Assembly: GCA_018818785.1 (NCBI GenBank)
Contig: JAHIRF010000005.1
Coordinates: forward strand, 1 to 64,000
Origin: Thermoplasmatota archaeon
Lineage (GTDB): Archaea; Thermoplasmatota; Thermoplasmata; UBA10834
Length of the DNA stretch: 64,000 bases
Direction: 5' to 3'
The first letter of the stretch is position 1. Each line of letters begins with the position of its first letter. This document shows, in pieces, positions 49,143-58,764 of this stretch. Both the position numbers and the translations under genes were made by a program. The notes below the pieces were generated by a model. It ran no database searches. It saw nothing but the letters and a program-made list of their open reading frames with translations, and was not told where the DNA came from.

Positions 49143-50009
49143 ATGAGATTCACGCTAGAGATCGAGCCTCTGGATCTGGACCTGACCCTTGGATGTGGAC
49201 AGGTGTTCAGATGGTCCAGGACAGGTAGGGGCGATTGGATCGGTCCTATCGGGAGACATCTGGTCACTCTAGGATGGGAGAACGGCCGATTGTCCGTCAG
49301 TGCTCAGCCTGGAGAAACTAGGATGCCTGCACGAGTCTCCGAGTTTCTGAGGGCGTCGGATGACATCATGGAGATCCAATCGACGCTTTCCGGTGATTCG
49401 GTGTTGTCCTCTGGACTCGAACGGTTCAGAGGACTCAGAATCGTCAAAATGGATGAATGGGAATGCCTGGCGAGCTATGTGTTGGCAACATACGCGAACA
49501 TCCCTAGGATCGCGAAGATGATCGACGAGGTCTCCATGCGGTTCGGCCACGAAATCGTGGATGGGGTGCGCTCGTTCCCATCACCTTCCGACCTAAGAGA
49601 AGCCAGTGTGGGGGAACTACAGAAGTGCGGGCTTGGATACAGGGCGAAATATCTCCACTCCATCTCCAGATGTATTGATCGAGCGGAGATCAGGCGATTG
49701 AAGCTGCTCGAGTACCGGGACCTGCGGAGAGAGCTGATGACCTTGCCGGGGGTCGGAGAGAAGGTCGCTGATTGTGTTTCTCTGTTCGGTTTCGGCAAAC
49801 TGGATGCGTTCCCGATCGACGTCTGGATAGAACGTGCGATCTCACGATTGTTCAATCTCGAAGGGTCGTACAAGACGATCAGAGGGTTCGCTACCCAGAG
49901 ATGGGGAGATTTCGCTGGTTATGCGCAGGAGTACCTCTACTTCAATGAGAGGGCCTTGGCAAAGAGCAGCGGCTGCGAATTCTCAAGATGCGCACAAGAT
50001 CAGGGATGA
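49143..50009 (+). CDS. ogg: Ogg-type 8-oxoguanine DNA glycosylase (HhH-GPD family)
   Basis: 288 residues from an ATG at 49143; a TTG at 49128 in frame is possible. It excises oxidised guanine from DNA. The N-terminal DLTLGCGQVFRW is the Ogg1-type signature. The helix-hairpin-helix GVGEKVADCVSLFGFG with catalytic Lys in VGEKVAD and the Asp of FPIDVWIERAI form the HhH-GPD active site. The shorter archaeal AGOG and Ogg2 types lack the N-terminal FRW domain. The end has an iron-sulfur-like cluster only partly: two cysteines (CEFSRC) are seen, so a cluster is not indicated. It ends 13 bases before the convergent Lhr gene. Confidence 0.88.
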   Translation: MRFTLEIEPLDLDLTLGCGQVFRWSRTGRGDWIGPIGRHLVTLGWENGRLSVSAQPGETRMPARVSEFLRASDDIMEIQSTLSGDSVLSSGLERFRGLRIVKMDEWECLASYVLATYANIPRIAKMIDEVSMRFGHEIVDGVRSFPSPSDLREASVGELQKCGLGYRAKYLHSISRCIDRAEIRRLKLLEYRDLRRELMTLPGVGEKVADCVSLFGFGKLDAFPIDVWIERAISRLFNLEGSYKTIRGFATQRWGDFAGYAQEYLYFNERALAKSSGCEFSRCAQDQG

Positions 50010-50022
50010 TGGCAGGATGGAA

Positions 50023-53000
50023 TCAACCCATCCCAGGGTGGCTCTTCCTATAGAATTCCATGATCTCCCACTCGGATAGACGGCCCTCCTCCCTATCCGC
50101 GAGGGCGACGCCCAGTCTCTTCGCGAAGGACTCTATGATCTCCGAGCATCCTTCATCACCCTGAAGGTCCTCGACCGCGAGTTTGCTCTGTTCCACGCGT
50201 CCGACGAACGAGCCGATCAGGTTGGACCCTGAATACACCGCATATCTTCCGGTCTCTGGAAGGGAGTCTCTGAAGTTGGCTCGCAGATATCCGACGATGT
50301 TGTCCTCTGGAGATATCACGACCGGGGCATGCGACTCCGCCTTCCCCAGTAGCGCGTGTGCCTCCTCGGTCGCCCAGTATAAGGTAGTGGAGCCACGGAG
50401 CAGATGGCCTTTCACTAGAATGCCCTCCGCCTCAAGGAATCTCAGGATGCGTCTCAGCTCGCGCATGGGAATCTCCGAACCTATCATCGTCGAGAGCGCT
50501 TCAGCTGTGCAGATGCCGTAGCTTTGGAACATCCGCGTGATTATCCTCACCCAGGCAGATCTTCTGGAGAGGCGCGTCCTTGGAGCAGCGACGTATCCAT
50601 TGGAGGTATCGAGATACAACACTGAGGAGTAATACAGTGATTTGAGGGCCTCGATCGTGTCCTCAGCACCCAATGGTGATATAGTGAGGGCCCTGTCCCG
50701 ACGGATCGGCTGCTGGTCCTTCACGATCCTCAGGATCAGCTTCTCCGCTTGGGTCAGGTCGCGGGACCTGGCTGCCCGATAGACCGATGCGTCATCCTTG
50801 GTGCAATATCCGACTCTGTCAGGCACGAGGCGGCCACGGACGACCAGCCCCTTCTTCAGGAGTATCTTCAGGGGCACGAACCCGTCGACGCGGATGAGCG
50901 CCTCGGAGTTGCTCCTCAGGCCACCGTACTTCGCAAGGGCCGCCGACATGTCATCCAATATCTCCCGATCATTCCAATGCTGCAACGAGAATACCACGTC
51001 CAGCAACTCCGACCTCTCGTGACAATCCATCACAAGAGAGCCTTTGACCAACATCCCGTTCGACGCTCTATAACCGTGGCCATGAAATTCCTTCAGCACT
51101 TCGGCATCCAATTCCATGACATCCGATCCGAAGGCCCGTTTGACTCGGATGATGTCCACGTTGATCGACCTGTAGAACTCCATCACGCCGTCCAGCTCGT
51201 CCAGCAAAGGCCCGAGCAGGCTCCGGTCGTCCAGTCGGATATCACGTATGTCGATCGCTCCCGCCATCAACCACTCCTCCACCATTCCTGCAACCTGGCC
51301 GTTGTGGATGACGGGGAATATCCAGCCTTCGCCGTACTTCGATGTGACCTCGACCCATCGATCTCCAAGAAATGGATCGTATAGTGATAGCACGCGAACC
51401 CGTGTGTCGGCCCCTCGCCTCTTTCCGATATCCGACAACTCATCCTTCATCACGAACATCTCGGTCTGTTCCAGACCGACGGTTATCGGTTCCGCTCCGA
51501 TCTTCCTCAGGAGAGCTCGGGCCGCGTCGACTTCGATGTCGAGATGGGACGCTGCCTGAAAGGCTGTCACTGGACCGTATCCACGGACGTACTTCGAGAG
51601 CACGAGTTCGAACGCGCCGTCGACCTCAGGCTCGACCGTGCAGACGGCATACACGTTCCTCGAAGTCCATACATCAGATCCGTCGAACATCCTGAAGAAG
51701 TACCCTTTTCGGTCGAGGGATTCGAAGTGTTCCCGCATCACCTCCCCAGGTATGTTGGCCGCCTCGGCGATCTCCTGATAGGTGCCGGGCCCCAACCGTT
51801 CAGCTGCCTTCAGGATGGCACTCTCATACTTCGACAGACGACCCTTTCTAAAAACCCCGAGATAGTACTGTGCCTCCTCAGCCAGGACATACCTCAATCT
51901 CCCCCGGACAAACCTGCCGAGCACCACTTCCCCGCGGTCCCTCATCCCTCCAAATTCCTCTATGGAGAATCCTCGGACCCTGACGGCAATGTCGTATGGC
52001 ATGCCGACGTCGCCGAACCGATCGAAGAATTCGCGCGCGGAGTGGATGTCGCCGAGTAGCTTGGATTCGACATAGGAGCGGACTGTCTCCCGATCGAACA
52101 CCGGGCGTTCCTTGGAGAGTAACGCCAGGTAATCCCTGGCGAGCATGAACTGCTGTTGCTCGCCTATGACGAACCTGCCGGACACCACCAGCTCCTTCGC
52201 AAGGAGCGACCTCAGTGCTTTCTCGGTCGCCTCCTCGCTTGTGCCGACCTCATAAGCTATATCCTCGATGGACAGAGGGGCATGGTATGCGAGGTGCCTC
52301 ATCACCGCCTCTCTGGCGCAATCGTCGATTTCGACTGGATCGTGCGTGGATAGCGAGTACTGGAAACGCCCTCCGCGGATGCCGCTCCTATGCACCAGGT
52401 TGGCAATCTCCAGTCGTTTGACGATATCCTTCACGTCATCCTTGCCTAGGTCGAGGCGTTCGATGAGCATCGAGATATCAAGAGGTCCATCCGACAGCTC
52501 ATCCATCAACGCCCTATCAACGACGGAAGGGGTGCGCGGGCGACTATGTAGACTCGAATAGAGTGACCAATCGGCAGAATGGACATAGACGTCCTCGCCG
52601 ATCCATACGGAACGGACCTTCCCGTCCCTTAGAAGTTCGGTGGACCATGAATGGAGGGCGTCGAAGTCCCCCTTTGAGCGTGTGTATATGTTCTCGCCCT
52701 TCTCCTTGAAGAGATTCATGGGGCCCACGAGTCGCAACGCATCCAGGATATCGTGCTTGGTCCGGATACAGGGGAACTTGGCGTCGAAGTATTCCGCAAC
52801 GGTATCCGCGTCGAAGGTGTATTCGGATAGGGCGTCGTCGCCAAGCACCCTGGCCAGAACCTTCCTGTGAAGGTCTCTCAGGAGCATGCTCCGATCCTCC
52901 ATCAGGACAATATCGGACACACCGATCAGTATCACGTTGTGCGCCAAAGGGGACGGCACCCCGGAGAACTGGATGTACTCGACCGAACGAGTACCGCCCT

Positions 53001-55404
53001 CGATCGTCGACAGCACTTCCCGTGCGTGCTCGAGATCCATCACCTCGGTAAGAATCTCGGAATATGTTTCGGACATGACGGGGAAGTCTGATAGCTCGTG
53101 CAATGCGTCCAACAATCGCTGAGAGCGCAGCTGTTGCCTCGCCACGGACATTTGCCGGCCCTTGTAATTGCGCAGGACCATGAAGCTCCTGGTCGCCGTA
53201 TGCCTGAACCTATGATGGAACAGCTCGGAGTCCTTGACCGCCTCCCTCAGTATGTCCTCTATGTCCCGCGAACTCAGCAGCCGTTCTATGCCATCCAACT
53301 TGAAATCCCTGGGCGCCGTGAGCATGAAGCAATCATCTGTCACAGATACTGTCACGTTGCACCCGAGCTTCTTGGAGAGCACCCACGCGTATGACCGACT
53401 GAGCGCGTCATTTACCCGGCGGCCGAATGGGAAATGGAATATGGCATTCCTGTTTCCGGAGGGATCAATGTACCCTTCAATGACGAGGCGATCATCGGTC
53501 GGGAGCTTCGCGACCATCTTCTGCTCTCGGAAATAGCTGATGATCGTAGTAGCGGAACCCTCATCCACCATGAATTCGTCCATGATCCACTTAGATATCA
53601 TATCGTCCGAGTCTCTGCCGAGCCTCTCCTCGAATTCCCCGCGGAACTTGCCGATGAGAACGGACAGGTCGAAGCTTCTCGGTAGCGTCTCTCCAGTCCA
53701 TGATGGGACCGTGGGCTTCCTGCCGCTCGCGCTCTTGACGAATGCCTTCGTGCCTTTCGCCCGAACGAACTCGTAGCTCCGCCCCCCGAGGACGAATATG
53801 TCCCCCACTGAGAGGCGTTCGACGAACTTCTCAGACAGAGAACCTATCGGGGCGCCACGCTCGGAGTATATCTTGTAATCCGCTTCCTCAGGAATGGTGC
53901 CCTGGTTCAGGTAAAAAATCATCCTGGAACCGCGTTTCTTGCCGAACGTGTCAGTACTGACATCATACCATATCTTGGAGTAGACTCCTTCGAAATCGTC
54001 CTTGCCGGCGAGATACTTGACCACGCTGCGCATCTGGTCGATCGAGAGGGTCCTGTAGCAGTAGGACCGCGTGATCAGTGAGAATGCCTCGTCAACGGTC
54101 CATGGTCGATCGAGCGACAGGCCGACTATCATTTGCGCGAGGACGTCGAGGGAGTTCACTGGTATCGAGACCCTGTCGATCAGCTTCTTATGAGCCGCCC
54201 TCGAGAGGACCGCGCATTCCACCAGATCGTCGTTGTCGAAGACGAGCATACGCCCTTTGGACGTGCCACCATACTGATGCCCCGCTCGACCTATCCTCTG
54301 CAAGCCCTTCGCCACGGATTTCGGAGAACCTATCTGGACAACCAGGTCGACGGATCCGATATCGATTCCAAGTTCGAGGGATGTCGAGGAAACTACCGCC
54401 TTGAGCTCGCCCCTCCTGAGACGCTCCTCGACCTCGAGCCTGGTCTCCCGGCTCAGGCTGCCATGGTGTGCGCCCACGTTCTCGAGGCCTCGCTCCTTCA
54501 ATTTATACACGACGCTCTCCGTGCCACTGCGCGTGTTGGTGAAGACCAGAGTGGTCTTGTGAGAGTCGATCATGTCCTTGAGGACGTCGTACATCTTGGA
54601 GTTGACCACCTCGAATGAAAGGGAAGTCATGTCACTGGCAGGACACAGAACCTGCAGGTCCAAAGACCGCTGACGGTATACCTCGATTATCTTGATCGCT
54701 CGGGGTTTCCCGCCTTCGACACCTGCCAAGAAATCCGCGACCTCCTGAATGGGTGCTACCGTGGCTGAGAGTCCGATCCTCACGAAATCTTTGGGACAGA
54801 TACTCCTGAGCTTCTCAATAGCCAGAGAAAGAGCGACGCCGCGTTTCGAATCGCATAGCTCGTGGACTTCGTCCACGATCACATAGCTAACTTGCTCGAA
54901 CTTCTTGCGAAACACTGGCGTGGACAGCACCAAGGACAACGATTCTGGAGTCGTGATGAATATATGCGGTGGCAGTCGGAGTTGCTTCTGCCTCTCGTTG
55001 GGAAGAGTGTCTCCCGTCCTCACGCCCACCCTGATCCGTGGAACTGGACGCCCTTTGCTTCGAAACAGCTCTGAGATCTCATCGAGCGGGCGGATCAGAT
55101 TCGCGTTTATATCGTTGGCGAGGGCTTTCAATGGAGAGACATAGACGGCATAGACCCGGTCCTCTAGTTTCTCCTTCTCCGCCATGAGGGTGAGTTCGTT
55201 CAGGATCGCCATGAAGGCAGTCAGGGTCTTTCCTGAGCCAGTGGGGGAGGAGACCAGGACGCCTTCCCTAGAATGGATGAGCGGGACCGCCATGGCCTGA
55301 GCTTCGGTCACTTCCGTGAATCGGGACTTGAACCATTCTGCGATGATCGGGTGCATGAGAGAGAGGACTCTTGCTGTGCTCGCACTACTCTTTCTCGTTC
55401 TCAT
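50023..55404 (-). CDS. lhr: Giant Lhr-family helicase (1793 residues)
   Basis: ATP-dependent 3'-5' helicase of the Lhr group, unusually long (Escherichia coli Lhr is about 1538 residues). Helicase core: SSPTGSGKT (about 52-60), SPLKALANDIN, DEVHEL, GLSATVAP, SSTSLELGIDIGSVDLV, and QRIGRAGHQ. The Lhr-core winged helix region continues to about 850. The C-terminal 900 residues hold several winged-helix-like units and a segment YDPFLGDRWVEVTSKYG (about 1337) with IFPVIHNGQVAGMVEEW, resembling the AlkZ-like HTH_42 winged-helix domain of Lhr C-terminal extensions. No frameshift. The ATG at 55404 follows a TATTAATATG box on the minus strand (55446-55457). It lies tail to tail with the Ogg gene. The long tail may aid strand recognition or repair; this is inference. 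Confidence 0.9.
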   Translation of the reverse strand: MRTRKSSASTARVLSLMHPIIAEWFKSRFTEVTEAQAMAVPLIHSREGVLVSSPTGSGKTLTAFMAILNELTLMAEKEKLEDRVYAVYVSPLKALANDINANLIRPLDEISELFRSKGRPVPRIRVGVRTGDTLPNERQKQLRLPPHIFITTPESLSLVLSTPVFRKKFEQVSYVIVDEVHELCDSKRGVALSLAIEKLRSICPKDFVRIGLSATVAPIQEVADFLAGVEGGKPRAIKIIEVYRQRSLDLQVLCPASDMTSLSFEVVNSKMYDVLKDMIDSHKTTLVFTNTRSGTESVVYKLKERGLENVGAHHGSLSRETRLEVEERLRRGELKAVVSSTSLELGIDIGSVDLVVQIGSPKSVAKGLQRIGRAGHQYGGTSKGRMLVFDNDDLVECAVLSRAAHKKLIDRVSIPVNSLDVLAQMIVGLSLDRPWTVDEAFSLITRSYCYRTLSIDQMRSVVKYLAGKDDFEGVYSKIWYDVSTDTFGKKRGSRMIFYLNQGTIPEEADYKIYSERGAPIGSLSEKFVERLSVGDIFVLGGRSYEFVRAKGTKAFVKSASGRKPTVPSWTGETLPRSFDLSVLIGKFRGEFEERLGRDSDDMISKWIMDEFMVDEGSATTIISYFREQKMVAKLPTDDRLVIEGYIDPSGNRNAIFHFPFGRRVNDALSRSYAWVLSKKLGCNVTVSVTDDCFMLTAPRDFKLDGIERLLSSRDIEDILREAVKDSELFHHRFRHTATRSFMVLRNYKGRQMSVARQQLRSQRLLDALHELSDFPVMSETYSEILTEVMDLEHAREVLSTIEGGTRSVEYIQFSGVPSPLAHNVILIGVSDIVLMEDRSMLLRDLHRKVLARVLGDDALSEYTFDADTVAEYFDAKFPCIRTKHDILDALRLVGPMNLFKEKGENIYTRSKGDFDALHSWSTELLRDGKVRSVWIGEDVYVHSADWSLYSSLHSRPRTPSVVDRALMDELSDGPLDISMLIERLDLGKDDVKDIVKRLEIANLVHRSGIRGGRFQYSLSTHDPVEIDDCAREAVMRHLAYHAPLSIEDIAYEVGTSEEATEKALRSLLAKELVVSGRFVIGEQQQFMLARDYLALLSKERPVFDRETVRSYVESKLLGDIHSAREFFDRFGDVGMPYDIAVRVRGFSIEEFGGMRDRGEVVLGRFVRGRLRYVLAEEAQYYLGVFRKGRLSKYESAILKAAERLGPGTYQEIAEAANIPGEVMREHFESLDRKGYFFRMFDGSDVWTSRNVYAVCTVEPEVDGAFELVLSKYVRGYGPVTAFQAASHLDIEVDAARALLRKIGAEPITVGLEQTEMFVMKDELSDIGKRRGADTRVRVLSLYDPFLGDRWVEVTSKYGEGWIFPVIHNGQVAGMVEEWLMAGAIDIRDIRLDDRSLLGPLLDELDGVMEFYRSINVDIIRVKRAFGSDVMELDAEVLKEFHGHGYRASNGMLVKGSLVMDCHERSELLDVVFSLQHWNDREILDDMSAALAKYGGLRSNSEALIRVDGFVPLKILLKKGLVVRGRLVPDRVGYCTKDDASVYRAARSRDLTQAEKLILRIVKDQQPIRRDRALTISPLGAEDTIEALKSLYYSSVLYLDTSNGYVAAPRTRLSRRSAWVRIITRMFQSYGICTAEALSTMIGSEIPMRELRRILRFLEAEGILVKGHLLRGSTTLYWATEEAHALLGKAESHAPVVISPEDNIVGYLRANFRDSLPETGRYAVYSGSNLIGSFVGRVEQSKLAVEDLQGDEGCSEIIESFAKRLGVALADREEGRLSEWEIMEFYRKSHPGMG

Positions 55405-55502
55405 GATGTCATCCTGACCGTCGATTCTGCTTCGTTATCAGGTGTCCATATTAATACGTTTTCAGAAGGGTGTACGAATCATGTATGGGAGGTTTCGGCA
55501 AA

Positions 55503-55511
55503 CGTATTTAT
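55503..55511 (+). promoter_or_regulatory. TATA box of the 55548 surface protein gene
   Basis: CGTATTTAT, 37-45 bases before the ATG at 55548. Confidence 0.5.
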
Positions 55512-55547
55512 CGCAACTACGTGATTGATGACCACTGGAACATACGC

Positions 55548-57176
55548 ATGACGCCTCAACCAAGGCCTCGGTCCGTCAAGGTCCTGCTCGCTGCGGTCCT
55601 CGTACTTTCGATGATTCCAGCCGGGAGCCTGCTCCAATTTCAGGTAGCAGATTCCGATCGTGCCACTATTCAGGCGATTGGATACAACTCGACCATCGTC
55701 GTTACCGTCACTGACGACGTAGGAAGAACAATCGAAGGAGTACTCGTGCAACTGGTTGGCACAACCCTCAGCAATCAGACAAACACCAGCGGCGTGACTG
55801 TGTTCACAGGGTTGATGGCGGATACGAATGGAACCCTCTACAATGTTTCATCCCAGAAGGTTGGATACACCCCCTCGGGGGTCGTAGGGGTCGTAACGAC
55901 GCCTGGAAACGTGACTTCGGTGACACTGACGATATATGGAGGCAGTGTGCTTGGCACCGTCAGCGATTCCATGGGACCGGTCACGGGCGCGTTGGTTTCG
56001 ATATCCTCCCTGGGATACTCGAACATCACCGATAGTTCTGGGCACTATCGACTGGATGGCGTACCTGGCAACACCTTTCCATATGCATTGACTGCAAGCG
56101 CTCATGGATATGTGAACAAGACGAATGACGTGTATCTCAGCACCGGAGGCGTAGCGCAATCAGATTTCGTTCTGACTTCGCTCACTGGATCGATATCGGG
56201 GACTGTCAGGGATTCGGAGAACCTTGAACCGCTCGCTGGTGCGACCGTCTCGGTGGTCGCTGGAACTGTGACTGTCACAGCGACGACGAATGTGAACGGG
56301 ACATACATGATACCGAACCTCGTTGCGGGATCATACTCGCTGAACGCTTCGTTGGAAGGGTTCGATTCGGGGACGATCTCAGACGTAGTGGTCGAAAGCG
56401 GTGTGCATACTATCGGCATCAACATCTTGCTCACAGAGAAACCGACGCGCCTTTATGGAGTCGTGAAAGCCGGCACGTTTCTGATCCCCGGAGTACTGAT
56501 CACGATCGTGGGCACCGAGTTCATGACGAACTCGTCGATCGATGGCGAGTACGAGATATTGAATGTGACCGCGGGCGCATACACCATCGTTGCATCGCGG
56601 GAAGGATACGTCACGACCACGGTAATCAATGTAATAATCCCGAGAGGCGGGGAGAGGCTGCTCAATGTCGACCTCCAAGGGTTGCCAGGGTCGCTGTCCG
56701 GAAAGGTAATCTCCAGCGAGACCAGTCAGCCGGTATCGGGGGTCAAGGTCACGATCATCAACATCATAATGCAGCGGGAGACCGTGACCAACATCTATGG
56801 GGAGTTCGAGTTCACAGGAATGGACGCTGGCAATTACACGTTAAGGTTCGTTCTTGAAGGGTACAAATCGAAGGAACTTGGACCGGTCAAGATAATTCAG
56901 GAGGAGACTGCGACGCTCGATCAAGTCCTGATGGAACCAGCAAGCGAGAGCTTCGGTGGGTTCATATTCGGTTTCGATCTAGCGCATTCGATGATGATAC
57001 TCGCACTATTCCTGACGATAATAATACTCGCTCTCGCCGTCATCCTAAGGATACGGACTTTCGAAACGCCAGACAATGCCCCTGCGGTGTATGACGAAGA
57101 AGAGCCTGAGCCCGAGAAAGAGAAACTGGACGAGACGGTTGACCGCGAGATCGATAAAACAGAGATAGAAGGCTGA
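55548..57176 (+). CDS. Secreted, membrane-anchored protein with carboxypeptidase-regulatory-like repeats
   Basis: 542 residues from an ATG at 55548. A signal peptide (VKVLLAAVLVLSMIPAGSLL) precedes about five beta-sandwich repeats of 70-80 residues of the carboxypeptidase-D regulatory-like type, each with a conserved glycine-rich turn and a YXL motif (GSVLGTVSDSMGPVTGALVSI, GSISGTVRDSENLEPLAGATV, GSLSGKVISSETSQPVSGVKV). A single transmembrane helix near the end (SMMILALFLTIIILALAVIL) is followed by a charged acidic cytosolic tail (DEEEPEPEKEKL). Extracellular adhesion or cell-surface structure is the likely role, by family. It is divergent from the Lhr gene. Confidence 0.82.
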   Translation: MTPQPRPRSVKVLLAAVLVLSMIPAGSLLQFQVADSDRATIQAIGYNSTIVVTVTDDVGRTIEGVLVQLVGTTLSNQTNTSGVTVFTGLMADTNGTLYNVSSQKVGYTPSGVVGVVTTPGNVTSVTLTIYGGSVLGTVSDSMGPVTGALVSISSLGYSNITDSSGHYRLDGVPGNTFPYALTASAHGYVNKTNDVYLSTGGVAQSDFVLTSLTGSISGTVRDSENLEPLAGATVSVVAGTVTVTATTNVNGTYMIPNLVAGSYSLNASLEGFDSGTISDVVVESGVHTIGINILLTEKPTRLYGVVKAGTFLIPGVLITIVGTEFMTNSSIDGEYEILNVTAGAYTIVASREGYVTTTVINVIIPRGGERLLNVDLQGLPGSLSGKVISSETSQPVSGVKVTIINIIMQRETVTNIYGEFEFTGMDAGNYTLRFVLEGYKSKELGPVKIIQEETATLDQVLMEPASESFGGFIFGFDLAHSMMILALFLTIIILALAVILRIRTFETPDNAPAVYDEEEPEPEKEKLDETVDREIDKTEIEG

Positions 57177-57212
57177 CCGGTACGAATGATCCGGTCAGTC
57201 GATTGAGATCGT

Positions 57213-57812
57213 TCACTTGAGACCGAGCCGCTCTCTGGCCTTCGGTTCGTTCGCCTTGATCTTGACACCCACATCGGCATAAAGACTGTTGCCGTGTGCA
57301 TCGATCGCGACGGTCAGAGGTCCGAAGTTATACGCATCCATTATCCATATGGCCTCCGGCATCCCCAGTTCATACCACTCGACGCCTTGAACATTCTTGA
57401 TGCCCTTGGCTGCGAGCACGGCCGCGCCGCCAGTGATGGCGAGGTAGACACATCCATACTTCTTCATGGCATCGACCGTCGGCTGGGACATCCCGCCTTT
57501 TCCTATGATGGCGCCTGGCCGGAACTGCTCGATGAACTGTGGTTCGAGAGAGTTCATCCTCGATGATGTCGTGGGACCAGCAGCGACTACAAACCACTTG
57601 TCATCGACCTTCTTCATGATCGGCCCGCAGTGGAATAGCGTCGCCCTATTGAAATCGACGGGGATCTTCTTGCCATGCTCGAGGTGCTCCAAGGCGTGTA
57701 TATGGACCTCATCCCTGCCGGTATAGATGACTCCGTCCAGGTAGATCGTCTCTCCGGCCCTGAGTCCGCGAGCGTCTTCTTCCGACAGTGGTGTCTTCAA
57801 TCTCTTAGGCAT
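57213..57812 (-). CDS. fumB: Fumarate hydratase class I, beta (C-terminal) subunit
   Basis: 199 residues. The C-terminal domain of a two-subunit iron-sulfur fumarase, interconverting fumarate and malate. Start ATG at 57812 with GAGGGGTGAG upstream (the GTG at 57821 in frame overlaps the preceding stop). Motifs are DARGLRAGETIYLDGVIYTGRDEVH, FHCGPIMKK, GPTTSSRMN, GAIIGKGGM and LAITGGAAVLAAKGI. The subunits overlap at the operon boundary. The partner subunit is directly upstream. Confidence 0.93.
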   Translation of the reverse strand: MPKRLKTPLSEEDARGLRAGETIYLDGVIYTGRDEVHIHALEHLEHGKKIPVDFNRATLFHCGPIMKKVDDKWFVVAAGPTTSSRMNSLEPQFIEQFRPGAIIGKGGMSQPTVDAMKKYGCVYLAITGGAAVLAAKGIKNVQGVEWYELGMPEAIWIMDAYNFGPLTVAIDAHGNSLYADVGVKIKANEPKARERLGLK

Positions 57813-57817
57813 CTTTC

Positions 57818-58690
57818 TCACCCCTCATGGGTCGGGAAGGTGGTCTTACCGTCCGGATAGATCCTGACGTTGCCCCTTCTTCCGGCCCAACATTGCACAT
57901 TGATCGCGACTGGCAAGCTAGCAGTGTGGCAGTATGCATACTCGATATTGAGTCCGAGCATCGTTGTCTTGCCGCCCAGACCCATGGGACCTATGCCTAG
58001 CATGTTGATCGCCTCGTATAGCTCCGTCTCGAGTTTTGCGATCTCCGGATCCGCGTGCCTCTGGTCCAACGGCCGCAGTAGAGCCTCTTTGGCCAACTTC
58101 ATGCAGATGTCCGATGAACCACCGATACCCATTCCGATGATGGTCGGTGGGCACGGGTTGCTACCAGCCCTCAGGAGAGTGCTGATCGCGAACTCCTTGA
58201 TACCCTTCAATCCCGCACTGGGAGTGAGCATCGCCAGGGCGCTCATGTTCTCTGACCCTGCACCCTTGGTCATCACTGTGATCTCGATGTAGTCCTTGTC
58301 TCCGACCTTCCAGTTGATGTACGGCATTCGGTCTCCGACGTTGTCTCCTGGGTTCTTCCTCGTTATCGGATGGACCGCGTTCGGTCTCAGAGGGACCTCT
58401 TTCGTGGCCCTCCTCACACCTTCGATGATGCCCTTCTCGACGTCTACCTTGCACTCCTTGGGAAGGGTCACATAGAATATCGTTACGCCAGTATCCTGGC
58501 ACATCGGTGTGTTCCCCTTCTTCGCGAGATCTATGTTGTCCAGGATTGCCTTCAGCTGCATCCGGGGGACCTCGTCGGTCTCAGTCTCATAGGCCTTATT
58601 CAAGGCCTGCTCGACATCGGATGGAAGTCTGACGACGGTCTTCCTAAGCAGCTCGACAACCGCATTCTGGATATCGGCTTCAGTGACCAT
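57818..58690 (-). CDS. fumA: Fumarate hydratase class I, alpha (N-terminal) subunit
   Basis: 290 residues from an ATG at 58690. The cluster-bearing subunit of a two-subunit [4Fe-4S] class I fumarase. Cluster cysteines are in MCQDTG (about 63), SNPCPPTI (about 182) and AYCHTA (about 266). Other motifs: RPNAVHPITRKNPGDNVG, KGAGSENMSALAML, and GIGPMGLGGKTTMLGLN. Length and split organisation match archaeal fumarases. The tail overlaps the start of the beta-subunit gene region. Links to the 2-oxoglutarate branch at 4663-8954, as both supply tricarboxylic-acid intermediates. Confidence 0.95.
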   Translation of the reverse strand: MVTEADIQNAVVELLRKTVVRLPSDVEQALNKAYETETDEVPRMQLKAILDNIDLAKKGNTPMCQDTGVTIFYVTLPKECKVDVEKGIIEGVRRATKEVPLRPNAVHPITRKNPGDNVGDRMPYINWKVGDKDYIEITVMTKGAGSENMSALAMLTPSAGLKGIKEFAISTLLRAGSNPCPPTIIGMGIGGSSDICMKLAKEALLRPLDQRHADPEIAKLETELYEAINMLGIGPMGLGGKTTMLGLNIEYAYCHTASLPVAINVQCWAGRRGNVRIYPDGKTTFPTHEG

Positions 58691-58764
58691 GATGACTGTC
58701 TCCGCTCACGGTAGGCAACGATAGAATTAATGCCTTTTCATGGAACTCAGCGCGAACGAGACGA

